From positions 1,426,001 to 1,490,000 of the forward strand of contig NZ_CP059693.1 of the NCBI RefSeq assembly GCF_028657945.1: 64,000 nucleotides of DNA, given 5' to 3'. The translations under genes and the position numbers were made by a program. Of this stretch, positions 55,718 through 64,000 are shown in pieces. Source of the DNA: Thalassomonas haliotis. GTDB lineage: Bacteria; Pseudomonadota; Gammaproteobacteria; Enterobacterales; Alteromonadaceae. The notes beneath the pieces were generated by a model. It searched no databases and was not told the DNA's origin. It saw only the letters and a program-made list of their open reading frames with translations. Position 1 is the first letter of the stretch; every line of letters begins with the position of its first letter.

Positions 55718-56908
55718 TTACCTCTTGGCCGTTAAGCTAGTATCTTTTTGCAAAACCGGGTTGATATGGGTACCCGGCAAAAAACTCAGTAACGGCATCA
55801 CCGCCACCTGATATAAGACCTGCCCCTTAAGCTGCTTTGTTGCAAAGCGGCTATCCGGGGTGTGGATAAAATTAAAGCCATCCTTAGTAAAAACCTGGTT
55901 TGCCCGGATGCGCTGCAGCCGGTTGTTTTTATCCACCAACCAAAGGTAGCCGTCACGGGTGATGGCGCTTTGCGGCACCTTAAGCAGCTGCTCGAAGGTT
56001 TTTCCCGGCAACTGCGCCCGCACCATACGTCCGGATACCAGCTCATTGTCTGCCGAGGCCGTTAAGATAATAGTGCGCTGGCGGTTTTGCGGGTCGATAA
56101 CTCCACTGCTGCGCGATAAGTTTGCCTGCCAGCTTAAATCAGATGCCAGGGAGTTGAGGTTGGCACTAAGGCCCTGCCAGTTATCGGGTAAGAGCTGCCA
56201 CTGCTGCTGGGTTAACGGCACGGGAATGTCTAAGACATCGCTGCGGATTAATACCGCAAGACTCTGGCCAACCTCCAGGGTTTCATTGGGGTTAACCGAG
56301 CGGCTGAGGATGGTGGCGTCAAAAGGGGCGACAACCTGGGTATAGCTGAACTGTTTTTCGGCGGCGGCCACCACTGCCTGCGCCGCCTGCCACTCATCCC
56401 GGGCCACTTTCAGCTGCGGCTGGTGTAAGATCAGTTCGGAGTCCGGCTTGGTTTTTACCCCGGATAATTTCCAGTTGCTTTTCGCCTGTTTCATTTGCCT
56501 TTGGGCTTCGAGCAGGTTGACCCGGGCATTGGATAACCTGCTTTTGGCCTCGGCCAGCTGCACCCGGTAACTGCTGTTTTCTATGCTCAGCAATAACTGG
56601 CCTTTTTTAACCCGGTTACCGGCTAAAAACTGCGGGCTAAGCTTTATAACTTCGCCGCGGACAAAAGAGCGCAGCTGACTTTGCCACCTGGCTCTGACTT
56701 CTCCCAGGGCGGTTATTGTTGCCTGATACGGCTGCGGGTCGACTATGATGGTGGAAACCAGTGGCGGTTTTAATGCTGCGGGATCTTTGGCGACATTGTT
56801 TTGCTGGGGGTCAAGCAGAAACAGCACAGCAACAACCAGGATCACAAGGGCAATGCCTGATGTCAGCCATTGCCGCCTTCTATTTGATTTTAATGGCACG
56901 GTATTCAT
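55718..56908 (-). CDS. RND periplasmic adaptor (membrane fusion protein)
   Basis: A 396-residue HlyD/AcrA-type adaptor with one N-terminal membrane helix (LTSGIALVILVVAVLFLLDP). The lipoyl-like and helical hairpin regions are LSPQFLAGNRVKKGQLLLSI and SRLSNARVNLLEAQRQMKQA. The beta-barrel and membrane-proximal domains follow from about 210 (SRSVNPNETLEVGQSLAVLI). It bridges the RND pump and the outer-membrane channel. Its start overlaps the DUF2141 stop (ATGA), so translation is coupled. Confidence 0.95.
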   Translation of the reverse strand: MNTVPLKSNRRRQWLTSGIALVILVVAVLFLLDPQQNNVAKDPAALKPPLVSTIIVDPQPYQATITALGEVRARWQSQLRSFVRGEVIKLSPQFLAGNRVKKGQLLLSIENSSYRVQLAEAKSRLSNARVNLLEAQRQMKQAKSNWKLSGVKTKPDSELILHQPQLKVARDEWQAAQAVVAAAEKQFSYTQVVAPFDATILSRSVNPNETLEVGQSLAVLIRSDVLDIPVPLTQQQWQLLPDNWQGLSANLNSLASDLSWQANLSRSSGVIDPQNRQRTIILTASADNELVSGRMVRAQLPGKTFEQLLKVPQSAITRDGYLWLVDKNNRLQRIRANQVFTKDGFNFIHTPDSRFATKQLKGQVLYQVAVMPLLSFLPGTHINPVLQKDTSLTAKR

Positions 56909-57378
56909 TCATTCATCTCTATCAGGGGTAAGGTTTTGCTTTGTTCTTTCTCGCTGACAATAAAGCTGGCTTGAATAAAGTTAAGCTCCTGGTCAAGCGA
57001 AGGGGTCATGCCGGAAAAGGCAAAAGCTTCTTTGGGAATACCGAGCCAGTCTTCGTCGAGTTTCTGATTGTTGTTGGCATCGAAAAAGGCGAACAGGGCA
57101 TAGCGGCCAGCAGGCAACTGGCTAAAGGTATGGGAAAGCTGAGTTGTATTTGCCGGCAGCCTGACGACCTTAAAGGGGGCTTGTTCTAACTGCCACTGGG
57201 CTGCATTTGCCAGCAGGGAGATTTCAACTTCAGCAGTGCCGACATCGCCCTTGAGCCGGGGAATGTTTTTAATGTTAATGTTGAGATCTGACAGCTGCTT
57301 TTGCTCAAAAGGTTTGGCAAAGGCGGATAATGACAATAAGGCGGATAAACTGATAGTGCAAAAAATAGCGGTTTTCAC
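56905..57378 (-). CDS. DUF2141 exported protein
   Basis: A 157-residue protein with signal peptide FCTISLSALLSLSAFAK and a DUF2141 domain: TAEVEISLLANAAQWQLEQA, FSQLPAGRYALFAFFDANNN, KLDEDWLGIPKEAFAFSG. The family is periplasmic with a beta-sandwich-like prediction and no known activity. It is the first gene of the operon with the RND adaptor and pump (4 bp overlap). DUF2141 proteins are not standard parts of RND pumps, so a role linked to the exported compound is inferred. Direct repeats that may bind a regulator lie 79 bp upstream. Confidence 0.88.
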   Translation of the reverse strand: MKTAIFCTISLSALLSLSAFAKPFEQKQLSDLNINIKNIPRLKGDVGTAEVEISLLANAAQWQLEQAPFKVVRLPANTTQLSHTFSQLPAGRYALFAFFDANNNQKLDEDWLGIPKEAFAFSGMTPSLDQELNFIQASFIVSEKEQSKTLPLIEMNE

Positions 57379-57457
57379 GGCAAGCTCCTGGCTGGTTTGA
57401 GTTGCCGTTATTATTCGCGATTAGCGGGAGCGGATCGTTAGCAGTTATGTCTGAGTT

Positions 57458-57477
57458 TTGTCAGCGATTGTCAGCGA
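57458..57477. promoter_or_regulatory. Candidate response-regulator binding repeat
   Basis: TTGTCAGCGA occurs twice in direct tandem with no gap, a 10 bp period as used by OmpR-family regulators. It lies between the histidine-kinase stop and the DUF2141/RND operon. Confidence 0.55.
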
Positions 57478-57498
57478 CCAGAGGTAAACTTATGTTTT

Positions 57499-58839
57499 TT
57501 AATCTTTATGTTCGTCAGCTTGCCGACAATAAGGAAAGCTTAGCACAAAACGTGCGCCGCCAAGTGCGCTGGACTCTACCGCGACTTTGCCGCCGTGGCG
57601 CAGCATAATACCTTCGACGATCGCCAGGCCCAAACCATAACCTTTGCCCGTGCTCTCGGTCTGCTGCGTTTTACCGCTTTCCAGGCGTTTAAAGGGCATG
57701 AAGATATCCCGCCTGTCTTTTGGCGCTATGCCTTTGCCGTCATCATCTATGCTTATCTGGCACCAGGGGGGCGCCAGCACTAATTCCACCCGGATGTGTT
57801 TTCGGGCATAACGCTGGGCATTGGTTAACACATTGGTGAGTGCCCGGGTGATATCGCTTTTTGAGCCGGTTAACCGGCAGTTTTGCCTGACCGGGATTTT
57901 ATCAAGCAGTTCGATGTTAATGCCGGGCAGTAATTTATTGCGTTTTTCCTGCAGGTTTTTTAATAATGCCGAGAGATCAACCTCTTCACCGGCTACCGGC
58001 GACGATGAGCTGTTTAACCTGGCATAGGTGAGCAGCTCGTCAATCAGCTGGTCCATGTCATCTATGTCCTGATCCATGTCGCTTAAATGCCGCTGCAGTG
58101 CTGTTAAGTCTTTGAGGGAATGGGTCATGTCCAGGGCAAAACGCAGGTTTGCCAGCGGGGCGCGTAATTCATGGGCGACGGCGCCGGTCATAATTTCCTG
58201 TTGTTTCAGCAATTGTTCAACTTGCCTGGCCATGTCGTTCATGGTGGCGGCAAGCTCATTCAGGGGGTAGGGTGCCCCGGTATCGGCGCGTACCTGTAAC
58301 TGGCCTTCGCCGATTTTTTGGCTGACTCCGACGAGCTCCCTGATATGACGAGAAACCGGCTTTGCCAGCCAATAAACGGCAAAGGCCAGCATTAACATCA
58401 ACAGCAGCACAGAGGCGAGAAACAGCCAGTCATATTCCGGGTTAGTGGCATTTTTAGCGATATAACGCAGCGCCTGATCTGTGCCCGTTACCGGGTAATA
58501 TAAAGTCACGTCATCGCTGAGTATGCCGGTGCTGATAGTAATGGTTAACCCTTGGCTGTTAAGCTCCTCTCTTTGCTGTGCCGTTAACCGGCTCTGGGGA
58601 ACAAAGGTTAATTGGTAGGGGTATTTTTGCTGTAAGATATTGAGCCGGGTTTGCCATTGCGCAACCGGATACTGCTTTAAGGTGATATTAACCATGTCAT
58701 TGACGGCGCGGGAGTGTACCCGGTGATCCTGAGCCAAGGTTTGTTGGTATTTACTGTCAAGGAAGATTGAACCTGTGGTTAATGCGGCGATAACGGCCAG
58801 TGTCATACCAATATAAAAACGGATAAAGAGTTTGATCAC
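57499..58839 (-). CDS. Sensor histidine kinase (RstB/EnvZ-like)
   Basis: A 446-residue kinase. A membrane helix near 10-28, a periplasmic sensor of about 110 residues, a second helix near 137-157 (WLFLASVLLLMLMLAFAVYW) and a HAMP linker precede the kinase core. The phosphoacceptor histidine is in GAVAHELRAPLANLRFALDM. The ATP motifs are ALTNVLTNAQRYARKHI, SIDDDGKGIAPKDRR and GKGYGLGLAIVEGIM. It lies 1 bp after the response regulator, its partner. Its target is probably the RND operon that follows. Confidence 0.95.
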   Translation of the reverse strand: MIKLFIRFYIGMTLAVIAALTTGSIFLDSKYQQTLAQDHRVHSRAVNDMVNITLKQYPVAQWQTRLNILQQKYPYQLTFVPQSRLTAQQREELNSQGLTITISTGILSDDVTLYYPVTGTDQALRYIAKNATNPEYDWLFLASVLLLMLMLAFAVYWLAKPVSRHIRELVGVSQKIGEGQLQVRADTGAPYPLNELAATMNDMARQVEQLLKQQEIMTGAVAHELRAPLANLRFALDMTHSLKDLTALQRHLSDMDQDIDDMDQLIDELLTYARLNSSSSPVAGEEVDLSALLKNLQEKRNKLLPGINIELLDKIPVRQNCRLTGSKSDITRALTNVLTNAQRYARKHIRVELVLAPPWCQISIDDDGKGIAPKDRRDIFMPFKRLESGKTQQTESTGKGYGLGLAIVEGIMLRHGGKVAVESSALGGARFVLSFPYCRQADEHKD

Positions 58840-58840
58840 C

Positions 58841-59545
58841 TCAGTTACTCCGGTTTTGGCTAATAAACAAATAACCTTTGCCGCGCACCGACTTTATGTA
58901 TTTATGGGGAGCTTCAAGATCGTTGAGTTGTTTACGCAAGCTTGAAACCCGCATATCCAGCGACCTGTCCAGGCCGTCATATTCAATGCCGCGCACCGCA
59001 TAAAATAACTGCGAACGGCTTAAGATTTGCCCGGCGTTTTCCATCAAGACCGCCAGTACGTCGAATTCGGCATCACTGAGGGTAACGCTTTGCTGGCCCT
59101 GCATCACTTGCCGGTTTTGTTTATCCAGTATGATGTCTTGTATCTTGAGCTGATGTTCATTATCTGCGGTGATATGTTGCTGGCTGCGCCTGAACAGGGC
59201 ATTGATGCGTGCGAGCAGGACATGGGGGCGGATAGGTTTGGCAATAAAGTCGTCGACGCCAAAATTTAATGCCGAGACTTCGGTGAGTTCATCGTCGTTG
59301 GCGGTGACCATGATCACTGCGCCCCGGTAGCTTTGGCGAATTTCTTTGCACACTTCCAGGCCGTTTAAGCCCGGTAGATTCATATCTAAAATCACTAAAT
59401 CAGGCTTGGCATCGACAATCAGTTTGACGGCATTATCCCCCCGGGCTTCATGGCAGACAGAAAAACCTTCACTGCTCAGAAAACTGCTGATCAGGCTTGC
59501 CAGCCTCAGATCGTCCTCAACTAAGATAATCTTGTTCTGCGTCAT
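58841..59545 (-). CDS. OmpR-family response regulator
   Basis: A 234-residue two-domain regulator. The receiver has the phosphorylated Asp in KPDLVILDMNLPGLNGLEVC, the acidic pair EDD near 10 and the conserved Lys in FIAKPIRPHVLLARI. The C-terminal winged helix is LSDAEFDVLAVLMENAGQIL, then VRGIEYDGLDRSLDMRVSSL and KYIKSVRGKGYLFI. It is the first gene of the RR-HK unit. Direct repeats at 57458-57477 are candidate target sites. Confidence 0.96.
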   Translation of the reverse strand: MTQNKIILVEDDLRLASLISSFLSSEGFSVCHEARGDNAVKLIVDAKPDLVILDMNLPGLNGLEVCKEIRQSYRGAVIMVTANDDELTEVSALNFGVDDFIAKPIRPHVLLARINALFRRSQQHITADNEHQLKIQDIILDKQNRQVMQGQQSVTLSDAEFDVLAVLMENAGQILSRSQLFYAVRGIEYDGLDRSLDMRVSSLRKQLNDLEAPHKYIKSVRGKGYLFISQNRSN

Positions 59546-59645
59546 TTATTTTTAGATCATGGGGAAAAAGTTAACCATACCGCTCAAGGACGAGACAGAC
59601 AAGTCGGCAGCAAAAGAATCTTGCCTTTCTCCCATTAATTTTTAT

Positions 59646-60416
59646 TTATAATCCAAGTATTTGTTTCAGTTTATCGGCACCGGCCCGGCTGGTGCTTAAT
59701 TCGGTATTTTTTCTATCTGCCATGATCACCATCAATTTACCGTTGAACCAACGTTGTATTTCTTTAATTTTATCGAGATTGATCAGGTAACTGCGATGGA
59801 TGCGGACAAACTGGGCGTATTCCAGCGACTGCTCAAGTTGATCTAAGGTTTCGCTTAATACATGCAGGCTATCGCCGTCAGAAGCTAAACTGCTGCCTTG
59901 CTCCGAATGTATATAAAACAAGTTTTCGGGATAAAGCAAAGTAATACGGTCATTGTTTTTGCTGATCAAACGTTTCTTATTACCCGCCTGGTTTAAGCTA
60001 AATGCCGGTGCTGCAGCCAGTTGCCTTTGCTGGTAAACGAGCCTGGCCTTATCTATTGCTGATTTTAACCGGGCCAGGGGGAAGGGCTTGAGCAGATAAT
60101 CCGTTGAAGCATTTTCAAATGCCTGGATGGCGTATTGGTCGTAGGCGGTGGTGAAGATCACCTGTGGCTGATGCTCAAGCAAGCTGAGTAATTCCATGCC
60201 GTCAATTTCGGGCATTTGAATATCGAGCAATGCCAGATCCGGCCTGGTCTCATTAATCAAGGCGACGGCTTCTTTGCCTGTGGTGGCAAAACCTATGACT
60301 TCGATATCGGGGATCAGGCTCAGCTGATGTGCCAGTTTTTCCCGCGCCGGCTGCTCATCGTCGGCAAAAACAATACGCATGGCTTTGTTGCTGTCCGCCG
60401 GTAGAGATTTATTCAT
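59646..60416 (-). CDS. LytTR-family response regulator
   Basis: A 256-residue regulator with a receiver (phospho-Asp in RPDLALLDIQMPEIDGMELL; Lys in STDYLLKPFPLARLKSAI) and a C-terminal LytTR DNA-binding domain (RLISKNNDRITLLYPENLFY, FVRIHRSYLINLDKIKEIQR, ending RAGADKLKQILGL). It overlaps the kinase by 4 bp. LytTR pairs often control surface or export functions; the target here is unknown. The neighbouring upstream gene is an amidohydrolase. Confidence 0.95.
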   Translation of the reverse strand: MNKSLPADSNKAMRIVFADDEQPAREKLAHQLSLIPDIEVIGFATTGKEAVALINETRPDLALLDIQMPEIDGMELLSLLEHQPQVIFTTAYDQYAIQAFENASTDYLLKPFPLARLKSAIDKARLVYQQRQLAAAPAFSLNQAGNKKRLISKNNDRITLLYPENLFYIHSEQGSSLASDGDSLHVLSETLDQLEQSLEYAQFVRIHRSYLINLDKIKEIQRWFNGKLMVIMADRKNTELSTSRAGADKLKQILGL

Positions 60417-61396
60417 ACTGCCAGCTCCAGGGCGACGACGGCGCCATTATCATTGCTTAAGTGCATTTTTCCCCGGCTCAGCTGCGCCATGCGCAAAGAA
60501 AGGTTTTTTATGCCGATACCCGAACCTAAGCCTTCATCTAACAAGGTTTGTGAAAAGCCGCAGCCATTATCCTTGATGTTTATTTTTAACAACTGGTCAC
60601 TGATGTCGACTTTAAGCACTATATGCAGCTGCTTTTGCCTGGCATTGTGCTTGACCGCATTTTCAATCACAGGTTGTAAAATCAGCGGCGGCACCTGAAT
60701 CGCAAGCAGGTTCTCCGGGATGTCGAACTCCAGGGTTAACCTGTCGCCAAAACGTGCTTTTTCAATATTGATATATTTGTTGATGATGTCAATTTCTTGC
60801 TTGAGGGAGATGCTTTCCTGCTCCGCGGTATCCAAAGAATACCTTAAGATATCGGCTAACTCGTGCAGCACTTCATCCGCCAAATATGGCTTAGTGTGAA
60901 TATAGGCGGAGATGGTATTGAGACTGTTAAACATAAAATGAGGATTTAACTGATATCTTAAGGTGGCCAGTTGCGCCTGTTTGCGGGCCGTTTCTTCTAT
61001 GGATATCCTGCGTTTTCCTTCGAGATAACGGCTGAAAAAATAAATGCCCGAGCCCCAGATCAAGCCGCTGATAATGACATTTAACCCCATAGGAGTGTGC
61101 CATTTAAAGAACAGCTGCAGGGTATGGTCGGTAACCGTATTCCCCAAAATCATCAGGGTAACAGCGAGCGCCCATTCGAGCGGCGTGTTATTGATGCCTT
61201 TTTTGCGAAGAGAAAAAATGGCGGCGGCAGCGGCCCATACCGGGAGCCAGTAAAAGGTTACAAACCATATTAGCGCAGCATAAAGGTTTCCCATTGAAAT
61301 CGGGATATTGCTAAGTAAAGACAGGACGGCGCCGTAACTTAAGTCAATAACAAGTAAGATAAAAAAACTGTATTTAAAGAAAGGATGACGAAACAT
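60413..61396 (-). CDS. LytS-like sensor histidine kinase
   Basis: A 327-residue kinase with four hydrophobic segments in the N-terminal half and a His_kinase core. The phosphoacceptor region is RYQLNPHFMFNSLNTISAYI. The ATPase motifs are LQPVIENAVKHNARQKQ and DNGCGFSQTLLDEG, with GIGIKNLSLRMAQL. There is no large periplasmic sensor, so it probably senses within or near the membrane. It is translationally coupled to the LytTR regulator (overlap of 4 bp). It lies 77 bp after the amidohydrolase stop, with a hairpin in the gap. Confidence 0.94.
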   Translation of the reverse strand: MFRHPFFKYSFFILLVIDLSYGAVLSLLSNIPISMGNLYAALIWFVTFYWLPVWAAAAAIFSLRKKGINNTPLEWALAVTLMILGNTVTDHTLQLFFKWHTPMGLNVIISGLIWGSGIYFFSRYLEGKRRISIEETARKQAQLATLRYQLNPHFMFNSLNTISAYIHTKPYLADEVLHELADILRYSLDTAEQESISLKQEIDIINKYINIEKARFGDRLTLEFDIPENLLAIQVPPLILQPVIENAVKHNARQKQLHIVLKVDISDQLLKINIKDNGCGFSQTLLDEGLGSGIGIKNLSLRMAQLSRGKMHLSNDNGAVVALELAV

Positions 61397-61441
61397 TTTT
61401 TACTCGGGCTTTTCACTCAGGCTTAGGGTTAAATCATTTTC

Positions 61442-61459
61442 GGGGGAGCAGGCTCCCCC
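61442..61459 (-). terminator. GC-rich hairpin after the amidohydrolase
   Basis: GGGGGAGC and GCTCCCCC are perfect 8 bp arms with a 2 nt centre. No T tract follows on the minus strand, so it may only partly end transcription before the LytS gene, or protect the mRNA end. Confidence 0.5.
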
Positions 61460-61473
61460 TGGAACATAGTAAA

Positions 61474-63330
61474 TCAATAATAAGAAATTTCATCTAATTT
61501 CAAATAATTGTTGTCTGTAATTGCATTTGCCCCCGGCTTGGTTCGCCAGACAAAATTTAAACCGGACAGGTTTTTGGCTGACCAGGTAATTTGATTGCCA
61601 AAGCCAAATTGTTTTAACTGTGAAAAAGGAATTTTTACCGTCCGCCATTGCTCACTGGGCTGGATAAGGGTGGAAAAATGATCCCAGTCTTTTACTTCAC
61701 TATGATAAACAGACAAAGCTATCGGGGCGCCTGAGCTCTTATAGGTGATTTCAAGCCCCTTGAAATCGGTGGCATTAACATTCCGGTCAAACTGTAATTG
61801 GCCGCCGGTCCAGGCGCCAAAAGCGGTTGCTTTTCCTAAACTTGAGGTGATCGTTAATTCTCCTGCGACCTGCTCAAGACTTGCCCTGGATTGACCGCCG
61901 GCCATTTGATCTGTGACGGTCTGCCATTTAGTTTCGCCGTTAAAGTCATCAATTAATTTGTTGACCTTATCTGCCTGCTGAGCCGAAACATGACATGCTT
62001 TGCCTTGGGGGATTATGCTTTGGTTGGCTGCCACCAGGGATGAACGGGCTATTTTTTTCCCCGATTTGTACACCGCCTGGATATTTCCTAAGTTTGCTAA
62101 ATTTTTTAGCGGATTGTCCCTCACCAGTAAAAAGCTCGCTTCATAACCTGTTGTCAATTGACCTATTTGTTGTTGCTGATTGATGATAGCAGCACTGTTG
62201 ATGGTGGCGGCATTGAGCACTTCAGCCGCGGTCAGTCCTGATTGGTGCAATGCCTGCAGCTCGTTATGCAGCGCCGTGCCGTGTAAAGTATATGGGTTGC
62301 CTGCGTCTGAACCTGTACCTATGAGCACGCCGGCTTGATGTAACCGGGTGATATTATCAAAGGCAACTTGGCGTTTTTGCCACATAAGCGCTTGTCTTTT
62401 TGAAGGGGCCGGCACGTTTTCAAACAGGCAATCTTGTAGCTTTTCTGGCACAGTCGCCAGTAAGTGCGGCTGGCTGCTTATCGTTTGCTGCCTGCTTTGC
62501 GCGCTATGGTTGAAATATACCGACAGAGTGGGAATGTAGGCAACCCGGTGCCTGCGCATTAATTGGATGAATTCATCGTCAAGAACTTCGTCGTTGATGC
62601 CATGGGCTAAGGCGGTCGCCCCGGCTCTTATGGCCCGTTTACCGTCTTCCAGGCTGGAAACATGCACAAAATAGGGCAGGTCGGCCGCTTTTGAACGCTT
62701 GCCTAATTCGCTGAGTTGGCTGTCGGTAAGGGATTCGCCATGGCCGCCAAAGGTTTCGATCACAGCTTTAGTCAGCTTGGGGTTTCTCGCCATATGCTGC
62801 TGCCATAAATGCTCGATATCCTGGTCATCGGCGATTTCAAGTGCGCCGCCGCCAAACTGGGTACCGTGTCCGCCGGGGTTGGTGAAAAGCGAACCGGCAT
62901 AAAATAAATTTGGCGTGGCCTGTGTCTGTTTTAACCGGGCCGCGGCTTGCAGTGTGCTGTCAAAGGAAAAGAGATCAACGATATTGGTGACCCCTAAATA
63001 GAGGTTTGAATTGAAATGCGACTCAACCGGCAGATATTGAAATTCACTGTAGTTGCTGCCGGATGCGCCTAAATGCACATGCAGATCCGTCAACCCGGCA
63101 ACCGCGTATTGATTGTTGGCGTCTATCACTTCATCTGCACTTTTTATTGGTTTCGTTAACTCTGCGACTTCGACGATTTTACCCTGGTGGATATATAACC
63201 TGGCAGGTTGGCTAAAAGCTTGTGCTTGTGGTTGATATATCCGGATATTGTCTATTCTGATATCGGTTGCATTAACCAGGCTCGATGAAAATAGCGTAAC
63301 GGCCATGGCGATTTTTGCTAAAGCTGACAT
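61474..63330 (-). CDS. Amidohydrolase fused to a CIA30-like domain
   Basis: A 618-residue exported enzyme. The signal peptide is LAKIAMAVTLFSSSLVNAT. The amidohydrolase domain (about 20-425) has the metal motif GLTDLHVHLGASG, further ligand candidates in FVHVSSLEDG and ALAHGIND, and the catalytic Asp in GTGSDAGNPYTLHG. Its substrate class (dipeptide, imide or other) is unknown. The C-terminal part (about 450-618: LIDDFNGETKW, then GAWTGGQLQFDR, DLKGLEITYK-like, and WRTVKIPFSQLKQFGFGNQI) is a CIA30/galactose-binding-like sandwich. This combination occurs in marine bacteria and suggests surface or periplasmic binding plus hydrolysis. Confidence 0.9.
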   Translation of the reverse strand: MSALAKIAMAVTLFSSSLVNATDIRIDNIRIYQPQAQAFSQPARLYIHQGKIVEVAELTKPIKSADEVIDANNQYAVAGLTDLHVHLGASGSNYSEFQYLPVESHFNSNLYLGVTNIVDLFSFDSTLQAAARLKQTQATPNLFYAGSLFTNPGGHGTQFGGGALEIADDQDIEHLWQQHMARNPKLTKAVIETFGGHGESLTDSQLSELGKRSKAADLPYFVHVSSLEDGKRAIRAGATALAHGINDEVLDDEFIQLMRRHRVAYIPTLSVYFNHSAQSRQQTISSQPHLLATVPEKLQDCLFENVPAPSKRQALMWQKRQVAFDNITRLHQAGVLIGTGSDAGNPYTLHGTALHNELQALHQSGLTAAEVLNAATINSAAIINQQQQIGQLTTGYEASFLLVRDNPLKNLANLGNIQAVYKSGKKIARSSLVAANQSIIPQGKACHVSAQQADKVNKLIDDFNGETKWQTVTDQMAGGQSRASLEQVAGELTITSSLGKATAFGAWTGGQLQFDRNVNATDFKGLEITYKSSGAPIALSVYHSEVKDWDHFSTLIQPSEQWRTVKIPFSQLKQFGFGNQITWSAKNLSGLNFVWRTKPGANAITDNNYLKLDEISYY

Positions 63331-63625
63331 AAGTTCATTCCTCTTGTTTATGGTTATTAAAATGCTGAGCGCCTTGGTGATAGGGTGACTGTAGCAAGCT
63401 TAACGGCGTAAAGAATCGCAATCGCTGCCAATCGACATCAACAGCTGTTGAATCGACAGGTTTTTTTATCCGGATAAAAAAGAGATAAGCGCCGGAAGTT
63501 ATTCCCTTTGTCATTTTTAGTGAAATGCGGGGCATTACAGGTTAAAATCCCTGCATTATTTCAGCCTTTAAAAGCCCGGGGTTCCTGGCTAAAGAGGCTA
63601 ACGGTTCATCATCACAGATCATCAT
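63331..63625. other. Divergent spacer
   Basis: 295 bp between the amidohydrolase and the plus-strand gene. A minus frame at 63335-63535 lacks homology and starts close to the amidohydrolase; I do not call it. No clear operator is visible. Confidence 0.4.
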
Positions 63626-64000
63626 ATGCAGTCCCCTGAACTTTGTTTTACCCCATTTAGCCAAGACGTCGACGCCATTGCTTTGCCACAACGTTTTACC
63701 TTTCCTTTTTATTATCAGCCCCATCCTTTGTGTCAGCTGGCGGCGAAAGAGCTGCAACAGCATTTGGCAACCCAGGAGTTGTGGCGGCATAACTTTGGTC
63801 TTGGCGGCGATCCCGAGATGATCATCGGCAAGATGTTCGGGGTCCTGGTGGTAGAAAACGCTGAGGGGGAGCTGGGATATTTATCGGCTTTTTCCGGCAA
63901 GCTCGCCAAGCAAAACTTGTTGCCGGGTTTTGTGCCGCCGGTATTTGATATGCTGGCACAAGACAGTTTTTTCCATCAGGGCCAGTCAGTGATTAATGAT
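63626..64000 (+). CDS. RluA-like pseudouridine synthase, 5' part (cut by window end)
   Basis: The first 125 residues of a protein that runs off the window. It begins MQSPELCFTPFSQDVDAIAL and contains IIGKMFGVLVVENAEGELGY, LSAFSGKLAKQNLLPGF and VPPVFDMLAQDSFFHQG. This N-terminal block is the one found in the long (about 550-residue) RluA-type pseudouridine synthases of Alteromonadales and Vibrio. The catalytic RLD motif lies outside, so the enzyme class is by family resemblance only. The ribosome site before ATG 63626 is weak. Confidence 0.7.
   Translation, partial: MQSPELCFTPFSQDVDAIALPQRFTFPFYYQPHPLCQLAAKELQQHLATQELWRHNFGLGGDPEMIIGKMFGVLVVENAEGELGYLSAFSGKLAKQNLLPGFVPPVFDMLAQDSFFHQGQSVIND

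Noticed and set aside
63335..63535. 66-codon minus frame upstream of the amidohydrolase
   Set aside because: No homology or ribosome site; it covers the divergent promoter region.

Overview
The window looks like chromosomal DNA of a marine gammaproteobacterium of the order Alteromonadales, most likely the Colwelliaceae (Thalassomonas or Thalassotalea type). This rests on gene content and order (yqiA-parE, mutY-yggX, suhB/trmJ-cysE-isc), moderate GC, several PEP-CTERM proteins and gammaproteobacterial tRNAs. The genus is an inference; no search was run. The first and last genes are cut by the window edges.

Layout. 1-2430: end of yqiA, then parE. 2466-6315: a cupin divergent from an arsenic operon, arsR-GAPDH-arsJ-VOC. 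In the known ArsJ pathway GAPDH makes 1-arseno-3-phosphoglycerate and ArsJ exports it. 6417-9579: two tandem membrane GGDEF proteins; the first has a broken GGDEF motif and a probable frameshift at a G6 tract. 9833-12121: parC, followed by its terminator and a tandem repeat array. 12368-17873: LacI regulator, yebC, a P-loop kinase, a TPR protein and a LysR regulator with a sigma54 promoter and an NtrC-like site. 18593-19542: ribB with its FMN riboswitch. 19688-23006: a DUF99 protein, a CMD-family enzyme divergent from its likely MarR regulator, and a PEP-CTERM protein. 23025-23944: a MITE-like element and four tRNA genes (Phe, Thr, Thr, Phe).

24091-27893: GDT1-like protein, yggX, mutY, yggL and trmB, then a second array of the same repeat family as after parC. 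28096-32439: GntR regulator, SulP transporter, DUF1289 protein, YceI and cytochrome b561. 32735-37509: a fifth tRNA (Phe), two paralogous PEP-CTERM proteins, a solute-binding protein, a LysR gene with a doubtful start and a LysE exporter. 37635-45984: suhB divergent from trmJ, then cysE and iscR-iscS-iscU-iscA-hscB-hscA-fdx, which make up the Fe-S assembly locus. 46069-48203: an ECF sigma factor convergent with a DGPF/YCII protein, then a SymE-like toxin.

48204-64000: another PEP-CTERM protein, a TonB-dependent receptor, a LysR pseudogene, and a minus-strand run of two-component system, DUF2141 protein, RND adaptor and RND pump. A LytTR/LytS pair, an amidohydrolase fused to a CIA30-like domain and the start of an RluA-like pseudouridine synthase follow.

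Most genes belong to known families. The least explained signals are: (a) a repeat family with an internal palindrome that starts about 6 bp after two separate intrinsic terminators; (b) sigma54-type promoters in front of two PEP-CTERM loci and one LysR gene, the latter with an NtrC-like enhancer; (c) the homopolymer frameshift between the tandem GGDEF genes; and (d) an orphan strong terminator at 18117-18141 that may mark an unannotated small RNA.
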